64,000 bases of DNA from Osmia lignaria lignaria (lineage: Eukaryota; Arthropoda; Insecta; Hymenoptera; Megachilidae), in contig NC_135044.1 of NCBI RefSeq assembly GCF_051020975.1, positions 6,574,501 to 6,638,500 of the forward strand. The letters are read 5' to 3'. Position 1 is the stretch's first letter. Every line of letters begins with the position of its first letter. The position numbers and the translations under genes were made by a program. Shown piece after piece: positions 51,901 through 64,000 of the stretch. The notes beneath the pieces were generated by a model. It ran no database searches and was not told the DNA's origin. It saw only the letters and a list, made by a program, of their open reading frames with translations.

Positions 51901-54900
51901 TACTACTGACAGAAGCTCTCACACAAGGGGGGAAGACTAAGTAGAAGGGTTGGTGGAAGGAGGATGGATATAGATTGTGGAGAGACAAGGCGACAACTAG
52001 CTAGACTGTAGTTAACTGCCAGAGGTTACACTACTTGATGTACTTACCTCCAGGGAGGTGACCTCGTCCGTCCCGTCCGAGTTGCATTAAACCTTGCCGG
52101 ATGTCCCTTAGTATCTGAAACAGAACAATAACGGGAGCGTGAATGAACGTTCATCTGATAACAGGATCAAAAGCGTATATTAATTTACCAGAAGTGATAT
52201 TACATCATTATTATTGAAACTCTGGCAAAAGTTGTGAAGTCAATTAACTGGTAAGCGGGATGCATTTGTTTGCTTAATTATTGGAAATTTGCCAATTAAT
52301 CTAACGATATAACATTCGTGTATATAATATTACATTAATTGTATGTATTTTAAGGAGGTAAAAGAAGCGAAAAATAAAAGAAAGAAGAGAAGGAAAGGAC
52401 GATGACGAGGTGGTCGTCCACGGGATTATCCCGCAGTTTCTCGTGCAGCAAAGTAGAAGTCAACCGTTTGGCGGAGAAAATAGAAGGTGGAGGAACAGGG
52501 TGGAAAGAAAAAGGGGGGGGGGGGGGGGGGTCATCCCTAGGGAGCAGTAAACCCACAGAGGTAGAAGTGACACTAAAACTTTTACACGGATACCGACCTT
52601 TATTTCCATATTGCTCGCAGCCTCAAAGGAAACTCTCCGCTTTATTTCTTCCTGTCTTTTTCTGCCTGTCTGACTAGCCTACGGCCAAGAGCAAGCAGTT
52701 TCGGTCAATTTCTGGGAGACCCCTTTCACTACCTTCAAATTTCTCTGAAAGGACAGGCTAGCTTTTCTCGCGTATGTACGCATCGAATCGTCAGTTTCCA
52801 GCAATTAAAATATTTAACTTTACCTTTATACATTTAGTTTATTTTAATACAAGGGATCATTCCTTTTCCTCGTTTCTTTGATAAGAAGAATTCGATCTAT
52901 TACAATCTTTCATGAAAATCTTTGCGCACACGATAAACTTTTGGAATTCGGAAAATCGAATATTTTGAAATTTTGGAACCTTAAAATTTTAGTACACGTA
53001 TAACCATAGTATAATCCAAACGCCTTTACCTAAGAAAATCGATAGAAAGGAAACAGCTTAGGGAAAAATAAGAGGAGGAAGGAAAATGTTTCGCCGGAGG
53101 CAGTATAAAAAATTCATAGCATAACATCGTAATACACATTGACGATTATGATGATCTCGGTCTCGATCTGGCTGTTTTGCATAATAAGAGGCATCGTGTT
53201 GGCGTAAGACGGATAGTTAAGAAATGATCGAAAAAGACGAAGGAACAAGTAGAACGACGTAAGAGTCGTACACATGCAAATTTCTTGCTGTGCGAATTTC
53301 GTTGAATCTCGGATTGGAGGGTTGGAAAAGCAAGGGGAGCTTTGTATCGGATAAAACCATTGGCTTCCAGAGCTAATATTGGTTGAACGACGAGAGCAGG
53401 GTTGTCGATGATCCAGGGAACGCGCTACGGAATTGAAGGAGGGAAATAAATGAGCTGCTGCACAGGTTGGTTTAATCGTGATAGGTTCCTTCACAGTTAT
53501 CGTGTACGATCAAGGAAATTGTCCCAAGAATATTTCAGCTTGGTGTAAACTAAGGAAACCAGTTATTTTCAACGTTCTTATTTTAAAAAATAAAATTATA
53601 TGAATATTTTTTTGAAAAACAAATAATTCAAGAGATAATTGAGTTGATACAGTAAAATGGGTCACCCTGTAGATATGCCTGTTTCTTATATGATTACAGT
53701 TATTTTATTTCATAAATATTTATTTGTGATACACAAAGAATAAGTGTAATTATTTGAATTTTTTCAATAAAAAATTTGTTTAAAAAGATTGTGAAGATTA
53801 TTGCTTGAATTTATTAAATTCCTTTCTAAATACACTCCCTCGCACATTCTTCCCTTCACATTCGTGCAAATAAAATTTCATTAGTAAATTAAAACAAAAA
53901 AAATGTAGGGAAGTAAATTCAAACTTTAAATTGCACTCACCTCTTCGTGTTCTTTATGAAATCGCTCCTTCTTCCTCAGTGCCTCTTGAACTTTCAGCTG
54001 CAAAATACAAAGTGGTAAAAAAGACCTATATATATGCTGAACTGACCAACAATCCTAAAATAAGGTAAGAAAAAAAAAAAAAATAGATTAACGCCAAGAA
54101 CTGATAATAAATGGAAGGCTAAGAATGGAGGCTCCAGGAAAATGGGGCCTGGGGTTGTAGACCCCTTTCATTCGACTCTAATTAACACGTTAAATGTGGT
54201 TCGACACCCTATACGTGTAATTAATTAAAATTTGGGTTTGGTAATACGTAATTATTGCAGACAGTAATTGATTACTTTTATAATTGCTTACTGAAAGTGG
54301 TCATGGTAATTATAATCATTAATCAATTAATCGTTATTGAGATAAATGAGTACCTAATTATGAATAATGATTTATTTTACAATGATTCTTTTTCCACTGT
54401 ATTACATTTGTGGTACCACTCACTACTGACCCTCACAACGTGTTAACCGTGTTTCAAGAATGAAATAAAGAACAATTCTGTTCTCCTGACCCGAATCTGT
54501 TTATGACTTTCCATTCGTTAAAAGGAAAAGTTTTCAATAGCGGTACTAGACGCAAGGTGTATAAATATAATTTAACCCTTTTGACCTGGAAAGTTGTTCG
54601 AAAACTTTTTATCCTATACGCGTGTCAGCTCCATACTGTGATTTTCGAGGTACTCTATTTTTATTTTTGAAACTTTTCATTTTCCGGAAAATTTGTAGAA
54701 AATGCATGTTCCATATATGTCCCATTAAAATAATGATTTTATATATTATTTTCACAATATTTTGCTATTTCTATTAACATACCCTGTGTATAGTTTCCTC
54801 GAAACTGTTTGGTTGTCCACCGTTCATCTGAAGGTATCGTAATCGGTCGTAATCCCGTGGATCCACCATGGAACGTAGAATCGTGTGTCCCATGTCTGGT

Positions 54901-57900
54901 CCTAGTCCCAATCCACTTTGCAGTACACTATCCGGTGTATCCACCTGCCATTAACAAACAAGGGGATACAACGTTATTTCAATTTTCCAAAACAGCATCG
55001 AAACAATTTTAATTATCTTTAAATAATCTATTACTTTATAAAAGTCGTGAAAAATTATGAAATAATAACTTTCAACTTGATCTACTTTTCTTATTTATGT
55101 TTTATTTGATGCAATATCAAGGCAGTAATTAAAGTGAAATGTTTTCCAGGAAAATATTTGAAAAAACTTGTAGCAAGGAGTCAACATTCCGATCTCCATT
55201 AGCCGAATAATTAAGACAGAAACTGGAGTATTTTGGCTATGTAACTTGAAGCGTTCCAAGTATTTATAAAGAGCATCCTTCGGAAGGGAGTGATCTTAAG
55301 CGGAAAATTTGTCTTCTGGTATGGAATTGGTACGGGGAAACATTTCCGAGAAGGAGAAATGCAACAATGCTCAAATATCTATTATTTCATAAAATAAAAT
55401 ATTAAATTAAATATTTGTAATTAATTTTCTAATCATTTACATAGGATCAATTACAATCGTCCAAATATCTCAAAATACCATTTATAATTAAAAAAAAAAT
55501 TGCAAAATTGATTAGAGCTCATATGGAGGCAAAGTTCGGATTTTCTAACAACGAATTCCTTTGTTACTTCGTAACAATAAGTATGGCGTTGTCAGCATAC
55601 CTAAGGCGTACGCTGTTGCGAAGAAGCTGACACGTGATGTTAAACCATGGCAGTGGTTTCTATTTACCAAAGGGATGAAGGTAATCCCTGCAAACGTCAC
55701 CGAAACTACGTAGACGTTGAAGAGTATGTGTGTATATCGTAACTACCTAATAAAACTCGATTCCACAACGTGGCGTCGCGACAGCTCGTGTTAATGTCTC
55801 ACGAAGCGTCTGACGAATTAGGCATTGTGACATTGACGTGCATTTGGGAAAATTGTCGACGTGGTATATACAGGGTGTCTCAAAAATACATGTACAATTT
55901 AATGATAAGGGTGGAACATGTTAGACAAATATTCCAGTATCTTCAACTTTGTTTGCATCAATACACCCACTCCAATTAATGCAATTAATGGCTTTCGACA
56001 CTAGTGTGTAACTTTGAATTTCCATCAATAGTTTCTTGTTCGGTGTCGTCACCGAACTCTAGTGCAATATTGATTCTCATATGATAGAACATAAATCTAG
56101 AAATTTACATTTATTATAATATACAGCAAAAGATAACAACTTGGCAGATCATTCGAAAAAAAGTGAATGGAAGCTGGGGTTTAATTAAAAAGTTTCAGTA
56201 TGTTGGATTTTTCAAATAAAAATGGAAAAGAACATTGGAAATACAACAATTTTTGTGGATATTTTGCAGTTTGACTCAGACTTCAATTCTGAAGGGTTAA
56301 AGGTATTTATGCCTAATTATGTTAATAATTCTTGTACTTCGTATAGAAAATCTACAGAAAATTGAGAACAAGATGTAACTTAAGTGTCTCGATATTCCAG
56401 CATTTCAGCTGTCCAATTTACAGAACCAATTTTACCTGTTATCATAAATTTCTATTATTATTATTTCTTACCGGTGTATGTGTATCATTTCAGAATCATA
56501 TTGCACAGAAAATATGGATACAGAGGATCTTGCAACGAAAGTTTATTTCTAGCAAGATGACTTGGAGAATAATAGACGTGTAATTGGTTGCAACTAGTTT
56601 AATTAAAGTTTGAACCATTTAAGCGAGACACTTCTCTGTTCAATTTCAGGTCAACGACAGTACAGTTAATTAAGAGATTCGATAATTAGAAACTGGTACC
56701 TTCATTATAAATATTATTTACGTAACATCGTAGAAACTGCGATCCACGAGGATCTTCTCTCTGACAAATTTTTTTCTTTTACAAAATTCATGGAAAATCT
56801 TGAAATTTCATGGCGATACTTACATCAGGTTGTCTTTATTTATTACAAATACGTATCATCGTATCGATGGTTCGATTACGAATTCGTACACGTGCAATGC
56901 TAGCAGTTTGCCGAAATCGATTCTAGAGCAAGCTGTGCACGTACGCATGATCGACGCAAAGCATTTAAATTGCACGTAATTCAGTAATAAATTAACGCGT
57001 TGAACCCTCAACCGTATAATTTACGCGCAACAGTTCATTTGCGTTCCGCGCTTTTATCGGCAATCAGCGGTTTTAAACGTTAAGGCATAGAAACGTGCAA
57101 TCAATGAATTATTCTTTCGAATTCGTTGCTTCCGCGCGTTAAAATTGCAAGTGAATTCGTTTCAATTGAAATTTACCAAATAGAATTGTACACCGTTACA
57201 ATCAGTTAAATATAACGACGAACCCATTTACAATTCCCTTTATATGTAAGTATCAAAAATAAAAAAATATTTCCCAAGAATAATTATTCGCCGAGACTGC
57301 ATTCGTATCGTCAGAATTTTAAGAAATATTAAAAAAAAAAAAAAGCAATCGAGATAGAAATCACGAGTAGAATTAAAATAAAATTGAAAGCAAAGGTGGA
57401 GAAAGGAATATCGAAAAAAAGGGGGAAAGAAGTCGTCGTTAAGGAGACGTATACGTGAAAAGGTTGGCTAAGAGTTCGACTTGAAGAGTTCAGTAGAGAA
57501 GAGCGACAGTGGAAGAAAGCAAGAGGCTCTGCAAGAAAAAGGGCGAGAAAACGGGGGAAAGGTAACGAAAGGATTGAAAAGGATCCCGTCGGAGGCCCTA
57601 CAAACGCTCTCTGATATCTTGTTTAATTAAGCAGACTCGAAAATACGGCCCGGGCATCTTGTCGCGGTAAGAAACCGACCCATTGTAAAACTCAAAGCAT
57701 TGGATAGTACTCGCCACTGAAGAAACCGCATCACCTCTCTTCACTGCTAACGAATACCACTGATACTGAATCCTTATGTATCAGTATTTTTACTTAAACT
57801 ATGCAACGTACCCCAGGGTTAAATGATCCACTTTAATTACATACAACAGTATCCCCGATTTGCAATCGTTAATCAACGATTGGTGCGCGAAGAGTGGGTA

Positions 57901-60900
57901 ATCAAAGGCAGAATTAATCGTCCGCAGGATGTAAGAGCCGAAGATTGCCGTGAAAGACTATGAAAGCGGAGCAGAAGCGATAAAGCAAGAGCAATGTGTA
58001 ACCTATGCCCAGCAGGGTGGTAGCGTTGCGTTATCCAATGAATATGAAACAGTCATTAGCGCGCCAATCCGGAATCACTTAGGAACGTGCAGCAAACCAG
58101 CAGACAGGGGAAGCAAGTGTGCAGGCTGTCGGTGCATTGAAATGCATTGCCTAGAGGCCGTTCCTGGACACCGGAGCCCGGGATATTCTCGCGACTATCG
58201 TGTCCTAGGGATACGAGGTAGCTTGAAACAGGGACATTCTAGGGTGAGAAAGGGATTCGTTTGGACAATAAAATCGACACCGCGTTCGTCGGCTTTATTG
58301 GTCACTTGTGGGCAAATAGTTGCGATAACGCAAGATTGTACTGTGTACAACTGTAAACCCTATCCTGCTGTTGCTCTGCGAAACTGTTTCGATCACTTGT
58401 ACCCGATGCTTTAGGATTCAGGGATGAAGATAAAGGGGGATTATTTATCTACTAACGCGTCTGACATTTTCTAATTCAGAAAATTCACAATTGTATCTCT
58501 GAACTTCGATATCTTTTCGAAGGAAAAATCGTTTAAGAAATATACACTCGCCGGTAAGAAATTATGAAATACCCTGTGCCGAAGATCGTTTGGTACGTAG
58601 GGGGTGCTAAGAGGATCCGGTACTTGCCAGTGTTTCCATCGATGCACGTTGCACGTGGGGTAGAAAAGAAAGAAACAGGGGGTAGGAGAGGAGAGAGAGA
58701 GAGAAAAAAAAGGAGAGCGACGCGACCAGACCACGGCAGCAAAAGGTGGGTGCTTCAGGTGCGATCGATATAGTACATCATCCTCGTCGTCCCTTCAACT
58801 CTTTTTCTTTTCTCTATCTGTCCTTCTTCAGCCTCGTTCTTCGCGTCTTCGTCACCTTTTCAAAGCTCACAGAATGGCTGCCTCTCTCTTTTTCTCTCCT
58901 CGCCTTTCCATTCCACCTATCTCTATCTTTATTCATGTTCCTTCTTTGTCTTTACTCGTTGCGTTCCACTGAAAGTCTCAATGTCACGGTCCCTGTAATT
59001 TTCTTCTCCGAGCAACGACGTGGCACACAGGAAAATCGACGAGGAAGAACAAACTCTTTTTTTTCAAGTGGTTCGTTCTAATTAGTAAATGTACCCCGGA
59101 TGTAGCGTCGATTTAAAAAAATATACTATATATATATATATATACATATACTTTGGAATTGTGTTGACTTCTTGACAGGCTCGAAACAGAGTGCGCACAC
59201 GATTCTGCACGCACGTGGTTCATGCGACGTCGTTTCCACGGTGAGATTTCTCTAAAGTGGGGTTGATCGATTGCGGACTGTCTAGACGGTTCGTTTGAAC
59301 GCGTTCGTGCTCTTTTCAACGCGTCGCCGTCGATTCGTGGTCGGTGAAACAAATTAATTGCCGCATCATAAACAATTTTTCGTTTTTCAGAGGAAGGACG
59401 AGGGATTAGTTGCTCCTTTGAAGGATCTTCGCTTTGTAATTACTCGTCAAACTCTTTATGGGGCGATGCAACCTTAACCCTTTTATGTTGGTATCCAAAA
59501 TTGTCATGGTTGTTTTATAGATGGGGTACGAGGGAGCCTTGAGCGTTTCGTTTAACCCTTTGAGGGGTACTGGAGAAAGTACTTAATATTTTTTCTAAAT
59601 AATTTTTATAATTTATGAAGAGTATGTATAATGATACGAGTACTAATTAAATTAATTAACAGATAGTGTAAGTTAGGTAAATAATAAATTCCATGAATTC
59701 CGTATATTAAATCTGTGTCAGATAGTAATATTTTTTATGAATCTTGGAATAGGAGTCTCATCAAAAAGAACCTGCTTAATATTTCACATTCTTACAAACC
59801 GTCTCTGAAAAGTCGGTAACGCTGTATCGTTTTGAATTCGTAAAACTCTGCGCAACCGTAAATTCTCCTTTGGATCTTGAAACATTTATGAAGTATTGTC
59901 GAGGTTGCAATCCGCCAGGGAAAGAATATCTTCTACGATATTTAAGTCTTTCATGAAATATGAAAAAGTAAAGGCAAGGAAATAAAATTTTTGATACCAT
60001 TTCGGTGACATTCTTTTGACACCATTATAAATTAAATAAATAATAAAAATGGAATCTCTATCACTGGAAATAAAATGAAATAATGAAAAATATTTTTTTA
60101 TTTTGGGACACGTACTTTTTTTCAATTTAACAATATTTGTCACATTATAAGAAGCCATCTAAGTATACGTATAGCAAATCATTTGATCGCTTTACAGAAA
60201 AGATTAAATTGTAAGTAATCTACAGAACGGCGTTCTGAAACGCGAGTAAAGCAGAGTAAATCGCTTTATATGCTAATACCAGGGTCGTGAAGGGCGTGAA
60301 ATACACTCAGCTGTTGACCTGGTAACCTAACCTATTGCATCACACGAATCGTTGCTCTGTTGCGATATAACCACGTTCACATACGAATAATTTGAATACC
60401 AAAGGAAGTGGACCGCTGTTGATTTTACTCTGTAAGTCACTGGACACACTTGATGGATGTGGGTAAATAGGATGTTAACATCGTTACATCGGATTACATT
60501 TATGTTTCTAGCTGCTAATACCTCTATTTCAACCCTTAAGCTTCGAATTGAAATTGGGCTCAGACTTTAAACATTTTGAAAATGATCAAAATTTTCTACA
60601 ACTGACTATTAGACATTTGTGTTATTTTGTGGCACTTTCATTGTTTCAAACTAAACCCTTTGGTATTCCACTAGGTAATAAGTAAGAGAAAAAGAAATAA
60701 AATAAAAATGTCGGTGAGGTGAACGTACCGTAACTGTTGGTTCTCTATCCAAGTGGCAGGGTGATGCGGTAACGCTAATGGATAGCCAGGTTGAAAGAGC
60801 TAACGAAAGACGCGAACACTAATGACCAATACGTTCCCCCTAGTCGACTTACTGCGACGTGTGCAAGGATAACCGTCGATCCTTGATTACGTGTTGGAGA

Positions 60901-63406
60901 TGGAGCACGAACGATTGGGAAGAGTGCGGGATAAACGGTCTTTCTACGAAGAAAATGGACAGCCGGAACGAACAGCGCGGATAAGCAATTTCCGTGAAAG
61001 TTGAGGAGAAACCCGAGCTTCCAATTCTTACCGTTTCCGGCCACGTTTTCTGGCCAACTTTAGGAGATGCTTTCAATGAACCAATCCTGAAGAAACGACC
61101 GAGGTGAAAAATAATAAGTATTATAAGAGAGCTTGAAATTCTCTAATATTCTTCTTATGAAAATTTATATTAAATTTTCTGAATAAATATATCTAAGAAT
61201 TTTCCAAGTTCAGAACCTTTGGTGTAAGGTATCTGGAACATAGATATTGTCGTTAGACGCTAGTAGGATTACTGGCAGCAGTCAAGCCGAAACAAGATGA
61301 ACGGCAATGTGCGGTCAGTGGTGTCGACAAGGGACGGACGTACCACTGTTGACAGTTTGCAATATTCTGTTCAGTTAGAATCGCTGTCCTGTCCTACGAG
61401 GACTCGTTGGTTACCTTCCATTACAGGTATCAGCCGTCCTGCCAGACGACCAGACGCGGCACCGACTGTGGTTACCGACTCGTACGATCGTAGGTTATCC
61501 TGGCGACAGTATTCGCGATAATAATAGTGTCCATGACTGTATGTTTATTGGTAGGTGGACTGAATCTACACAGGAGAGATTTATTGCAAACATTAAGCTT
61601 GTTACAGTTTGTCTTTCTCCTTCAATTATACTATTATCATTAGTTCATCTGCGTTCAGTATCATTAATTTTAGATTAGGATTGTGACACTTTTTCTAATG
61701 ATATTTCATCTCCCTAAATAATCCTTTATAATAGAATGAAAATTGAAAGAAATTAGAGATACCGATTGAAAAGTAAAATATTATCTTTTTTTCGCCTCAT
61801 TTTAACAAAGTAGAGGTTTCGTAGATTTAGGCCATGATTGACTCATCCATCACTCTTTGAAGGATAATAATTAGTTTTTGCACGTCTTGCAACAGAAGTT
61901 CCCATCAACGTGTTAAGAGGCAATTTATGTAGTAGACAGCATTGGTCAGGTATTTCCTCCTCTGCAAAGGCGACTGACCAATGTTGATGATCTTCAGCCA
62001 TCAAATGCCTTCTCCTATCATCCCCATCGAAGCGGCACTCTCGTCATAGCTCATGCAACGATTCGTTCCATCATCCGTGCATAATTGAATTTTCGTTGCT
62101 GATGCACCAGCATCCTGATCGGATTCTTCTCTCTAGTATAGTCATGGAATTTGTGGCCCAATGTTGAGTGGTTCTACTGATCGTAGAACGGTCAGAGGTT
62201 TCGAAGCCGAGAGTCGAAAACGACGCTCAACTGGCATACAAGTGCTTTATCGAGGGCTCTCGAGGAAATTTCATTCCAAGTACTATCAAGGTTCGTGATA
62301 CTTTGTGCCAAGGTCAAAGCGAGAGGAATGTCTTTGAGTGGCCGTTTATGGGGGGTTATGTGTCTGATCTCCGGACCGCGTACGCCATATGATGATATAC
62401 CTGTCGTGTTTTAGCTAAGAGATAAAAGGAACTCCTGTTCAAGCGGTGGATGATGAAGAAATACTGCAGTTAGTTGGTAAATCGACCGTGAGCTTTCGTC
62501 AATGGCCATTATTAACTCGATATTAAATTATGGTATCAAGTCGTCATTTATTATATAATATTATATTTGGCTGAATTTTACTTTGGGCACACAAAATTAT
62601 TGAATTCTTTTATATATATTCTCAAGACCTTCGAGGGCCTCCTGGGTAATAAATTTAGTTCAAAAATTAAAAATGTTTAATAAAATTAAATAATCTTTTG
62701 ATTGTGAGAAAAAGAGCAACAGTAAAAGAAATTTCATAAAATATTGTTTGATGTAATTAATGGAGGATTCAAACTAACATCAAAAATAATAAGGACATTA
62801 TAAAATATTTGCAAATATTCGAAACAATAATAATTACCAATGCAATTCTTATCTTTTTTTTTTAAATACGTCGATTAATGTGTTCATCGAAGAGAAAGTT
62901 TATAAATGAAATTAGACGCGAGTCTGGATCGTCAGCAGCGAAAAATTTAGCGATCGACGACACTTGGGAAATCTTGAGGAGCTTTAATTCTCAGAGGTAA
63001 ACGGCGAACTCCGCTGATGCATACAAGTTTCTTTATCAATGAACCGAAAATAATGGTGATCTGAATTTCCCACGTGTCTACGAGGGAAATCATCAGTTTC
63101 ATGTCTGCACTTGTTTTCAAACTTTTAACTATTGTGGAAAATTAACCTTAACTATAATAAAAATTGCGCGGAGTGAAAGAACGAAGTCTAAATTGCTGTT
63201 GAATAAAAATTACGCAAGAACGTAAAATTGACTCCCGGTTTAAATGAAATTACGTTACACACTTACTCTTTGAGGTACACCCATCCTTGCACGACCATGC
63301 CTCGGGGAACCTTGAGTTTGCGCTTGTTTCTCTTTCCTGTGCGTCTTTAGTCCTCGGAGTAGTCTCGAAAATGTTGTCTTTTTCTTGTTTGTACTTTGTC
63401 CTTGCT
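42969..63406 (-). CDS. SASH1: SASH1/SLY-family SH3 and SAM domain scaffold protein, 5' partial
   Basis: Cytoplasmic adaptor; vertebrate SASH proteins scaffold receptor signalling. Exons in transcript order: 63406-63267, 54944-54783, 53997-53941, 52114-52048, 50775-50613, 50419-50191, 47294-47196, 45471-45133, 44833-44618, 44112-43962, 43705-42969. Phases agree; 785 residues visible, start exon beyond the window. Landmarks: TTFSRLLRGLKTHRKEKQ; DEPPYESDPEDFLMG; ARALVDYTPSPYDKEALKFK then KGDIIDVVQMNKSGLWKGVL and HNRIGHFKFINVE (SH3); KPGSVQELLQRMNLQEHIPV; VLNGYEDLELFREIEP and HQPEHRAKILTAVQLL (SAM); PRDSGCY and a Ser-rich tail. Human SASH1 has a second SAM near its end; none is visible here, though GTGAGA overlapping the stop (CAGTGA, 42969-42973) is a possible donor to further exons. 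Intron 1 is over 8 kb. Confidence 0.92.
45690..45697. promoter_or_regulatory. Perfect CRE palindrome TGACGTCA
   Basis: A consensus CREB/ATF site about 220 bp upstream, in gene orientation, of the exon that opens the SLY/SH3 part (45471). It could mark an internal promoter; a single 8-bp site is weak evidence. Confidence 0.3.
46160..46627. mobile_element. Nested inverted-repeat elements in a SASH1-like intron
   Basis: An outer pair, TAATGTCGGTTT (46160-46171) and AAACCGACATTA (46616-46627), is exact over 12 bp. An inner pair starts AAAAGTCCTTTACC at 46221 and ends with the complement GGTAAAGGACTTTT at about 46447. The inner arms stay similar for about 45 bp, to TCGAGATA. The inner unit is about 228 bp, MITE-sized and without a reading frame; it may have inserted in the outer one. 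Confidence 0.55.
46748..47141. mobile_element. Non-autonomous hAT-type transposon (394 bp)
   Basis: An exact 8-bp target-site duplication AACTAGAG flanks it (46740-46747 and 47142-47149). Termini CAGGCATGCACA and TGTGCATACCTG form imperfect inverted repeats. 8-bp duplications and CAG...CTG-type ends are hallmarks of hAT elements. No transposase. It lies 47 bp past the donor of exon 47294-47196. Confidence 0.8.
47295..50190 (-). other. Intron of the SASH1-like gene
   Basis: AT-rich, no coding signal that I trust. Contains a candidate small transposon at 49718-49968. Confidence 0.55.
49718..49968. mobile_element. Candidate MITE with CAGGGTG ends
   Basis: ATACAGGGTGGACC at the left mirrors GATTCACCCTGCAG at the right; about 250 bp. 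Single ends of the same type occur at 53663 (GTCACCCTGTAG) and 55867 (TATACAGGGTGTCTCAAAA), a motif common at ends of mariner-like insect elements. Confidence 0.4.
51397..51446. repeat. Diverged copy of the repeat ending the 41456-41596 element
   Basis: TTGGAGCTCTCTCCATGGTC, then CGCGGTCGGAGGGTTAA, matches TTGGGGTTCTCTCCATGGTC, then CGCCGTCCGAAAGTTAA at 41561-41597. The left end is not found. Confidence 0.5.
52513..52530 (+). repeat. Poly-G run (18 bp)
   Basis: An uninterrupted run of 18 G after AAAAA, inside an intron of the SASH1-like gene (C-run in the transcript). Very unusual in AT-rich DNA; length may be affected by sequencing. Confidence 0.9.
54945..61031 (-). other. Large first visible intron of the SASH1-like gene, inner part
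   Basis: Mostly non-coding. A GC-richer block at 57420-58420 carries a 154-codon plus-strand open frame (57950-58414) that I do not recognise and do not call a gene. An AT dinucleotide run lies at about 59125-59150. Confidence 0.5.
61032..61086 (-). other. Candidate alternative exon of the SASH1-like gene (55 nt)
   Basis: Good acceptor (CGTTTCTTCAG) and donor (ACG|GTAAGA). In one frame it is open, IGSLKASPKVGQKTWPET, ending in phase 0, which fits the next exon at 54944; but exon 63406-63267 ends in phase 0 and would put it in a frame that stops after eight codons. It may therefore belong to a transcript with a different first exon, perhaps from the GC-rich block at 61250-61530, or be a poison exon. 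Confidence 0.35.
61087..63266 (-). other. First visible intron of the SASH1-like gene, outer part
   Basis: No coding exon is supported. 61250-61530 is GC-richer with initiator-like and donor-like sequence on the minus strand and could be an alternative promoter. Confidence 0.4.
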
Positions 63407-64000
63407 CTGAAACAGAAAAGAAATACTCGTAAGTACCGACCAAGTATGTTTTCATCATACTTTATCCTTTAAACTGATATACCATATGTCCTATGTTACT
63501 TTATTTTTATTACAGATAAAAGTAACTAAAATACCTCATACTTGAAAGTAACTAAATATCCCATCGCTATCCTGAACTAACATTTATATTTTAATCTTGA
63601 AAAAATAAATTGTAATTGTTTCACTTACAGAACAAATAACGATTGAAATTGAAACATTCGTGATGACTAATATTTCACAAAAGAGAGTTTTACTTTTTAA
63701 TGTTTGAACATTCGCAATCTCTCGGATAATGGAATTGTAGCTACGCTATCCATTAATGGATAATTCAAGCGTACCGTTAGTTACTTTGCCTCCGAAATCC
63801 TCTCACCTCCAGCTACGACGGTATATTGTATTAGCGTCAACGCATCCGTTAATTAGCATCGGTAACAGCACCACCTAATTAACTATCTTTGCGTAGCTAA
63901 TGTTAGTAGAAATAAATTGTATCATCCTTCCAACTCGGGCTAACTCGTAAACCTGGTTGACACCGTTTTAACCCTTTACTCATTGCTTAGTTGCTTCGTG
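63407..64000 (-). other. Upstream intron of the SASH1-like gene at the window edge
   Basis: Begins at a strong acceptor (TTTTCTGTTTCAG) and continues off the window. Nothing else recognised; the preceding exon must end in phase 1. Confidence 0.5.

Larger units (their letters stand above)
50776..53940 (-). other. Introns of the SASH1-like gene around exon 52114-52048
   Basis: Non-coding. Contains the repeat copy at about 51397-51446 and an 18-bp poly-G run at 52513-52530. Confidence 0.55.

Noticed and set aside
57950..58414. 154-codon plus-strand open frame
   Set aside because: No recognisable domain; it lies antisense in an intron of the SASH1-like gene in a GC-richer block where long open frames arise by chance. 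Not called as a gene.
54570..63980. Several TTAACCCTTT-type motifs suggesting piggyBac-like ends
   Set aside because: I could not pair them into elements with matching ends and TTAA duplications; the motif is short and may be chance in AT-rich DNA.

Overview
This is an AT-rich nuclear window from an insect, most probably a hymenopteran (bee, wasp or ant). The evidence is compact GT-AG introns, an insect-type rough homeodomain gene, an hnRNP A1-type gene like fly Hrb87F/Hrb98DE, and R1-like LINE debris. No operon-like organisation, CRISPR or prokaryotic feature is present. Family assignments rest on reading the translated exons; no database search was run.

Layout. (1) 601-3161 (+): an hnRNP A1/A2-type RNA-binding protein with two RRMs and a Gly-rich tail, first coding exon outside the window. 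Its last intron holds a 44-nt exon candidate enclosed by a long inverted repeat, and there is an alternative C-terminus with its own poly(A) signal. (2) 3195-8734: AT-rich, probably hnRNP 3' region, with a few exon-like islands. (3) 8735-11510 (-): the complete homeobox gene rough in four exons. (4) 11511-15847: a shared upstream region between rough (-) and EPG5 (+), with CCAAT boxes, a possible alternative EPG5 first exon and a tRNA-Arg(UCU). (5) 15848-26148 (+): EPG5, the autophagosome-lysosome tether, reconstructed as 30 exons and about 2551 residues, close to the human length. (6) 27319-30979: a 3.66-kb foldback-type element with about 107-bp terminal inverted repeats. Between them lie several tandem-repeat families (about 62, 76, 17 and 93 bp), partly arranged as mirror images, and a LINE 3' end. 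(7) 30980-42968: a 12-kb stretch without a recognisable gene. (8) 42969-63406 (-): eleven exons of a SASH1/SLY-family SH3-SAM scaffold, start beyond the right edge; its introns carry several small DNA transposons, one a hAT-type element with a perfect 8-bp target-site duplication.

The four genes are functionally unrelated (splicing, eye development, autophagy, signalling scaffold), as is usual in an insect genome. The most unusual objects are the foldback element, whose 93-bp array repeats CTCF-like motifs, and the hairpin-enclosed cassette exon in the hnRNP gene. I infer function for neither beyond what is stated.
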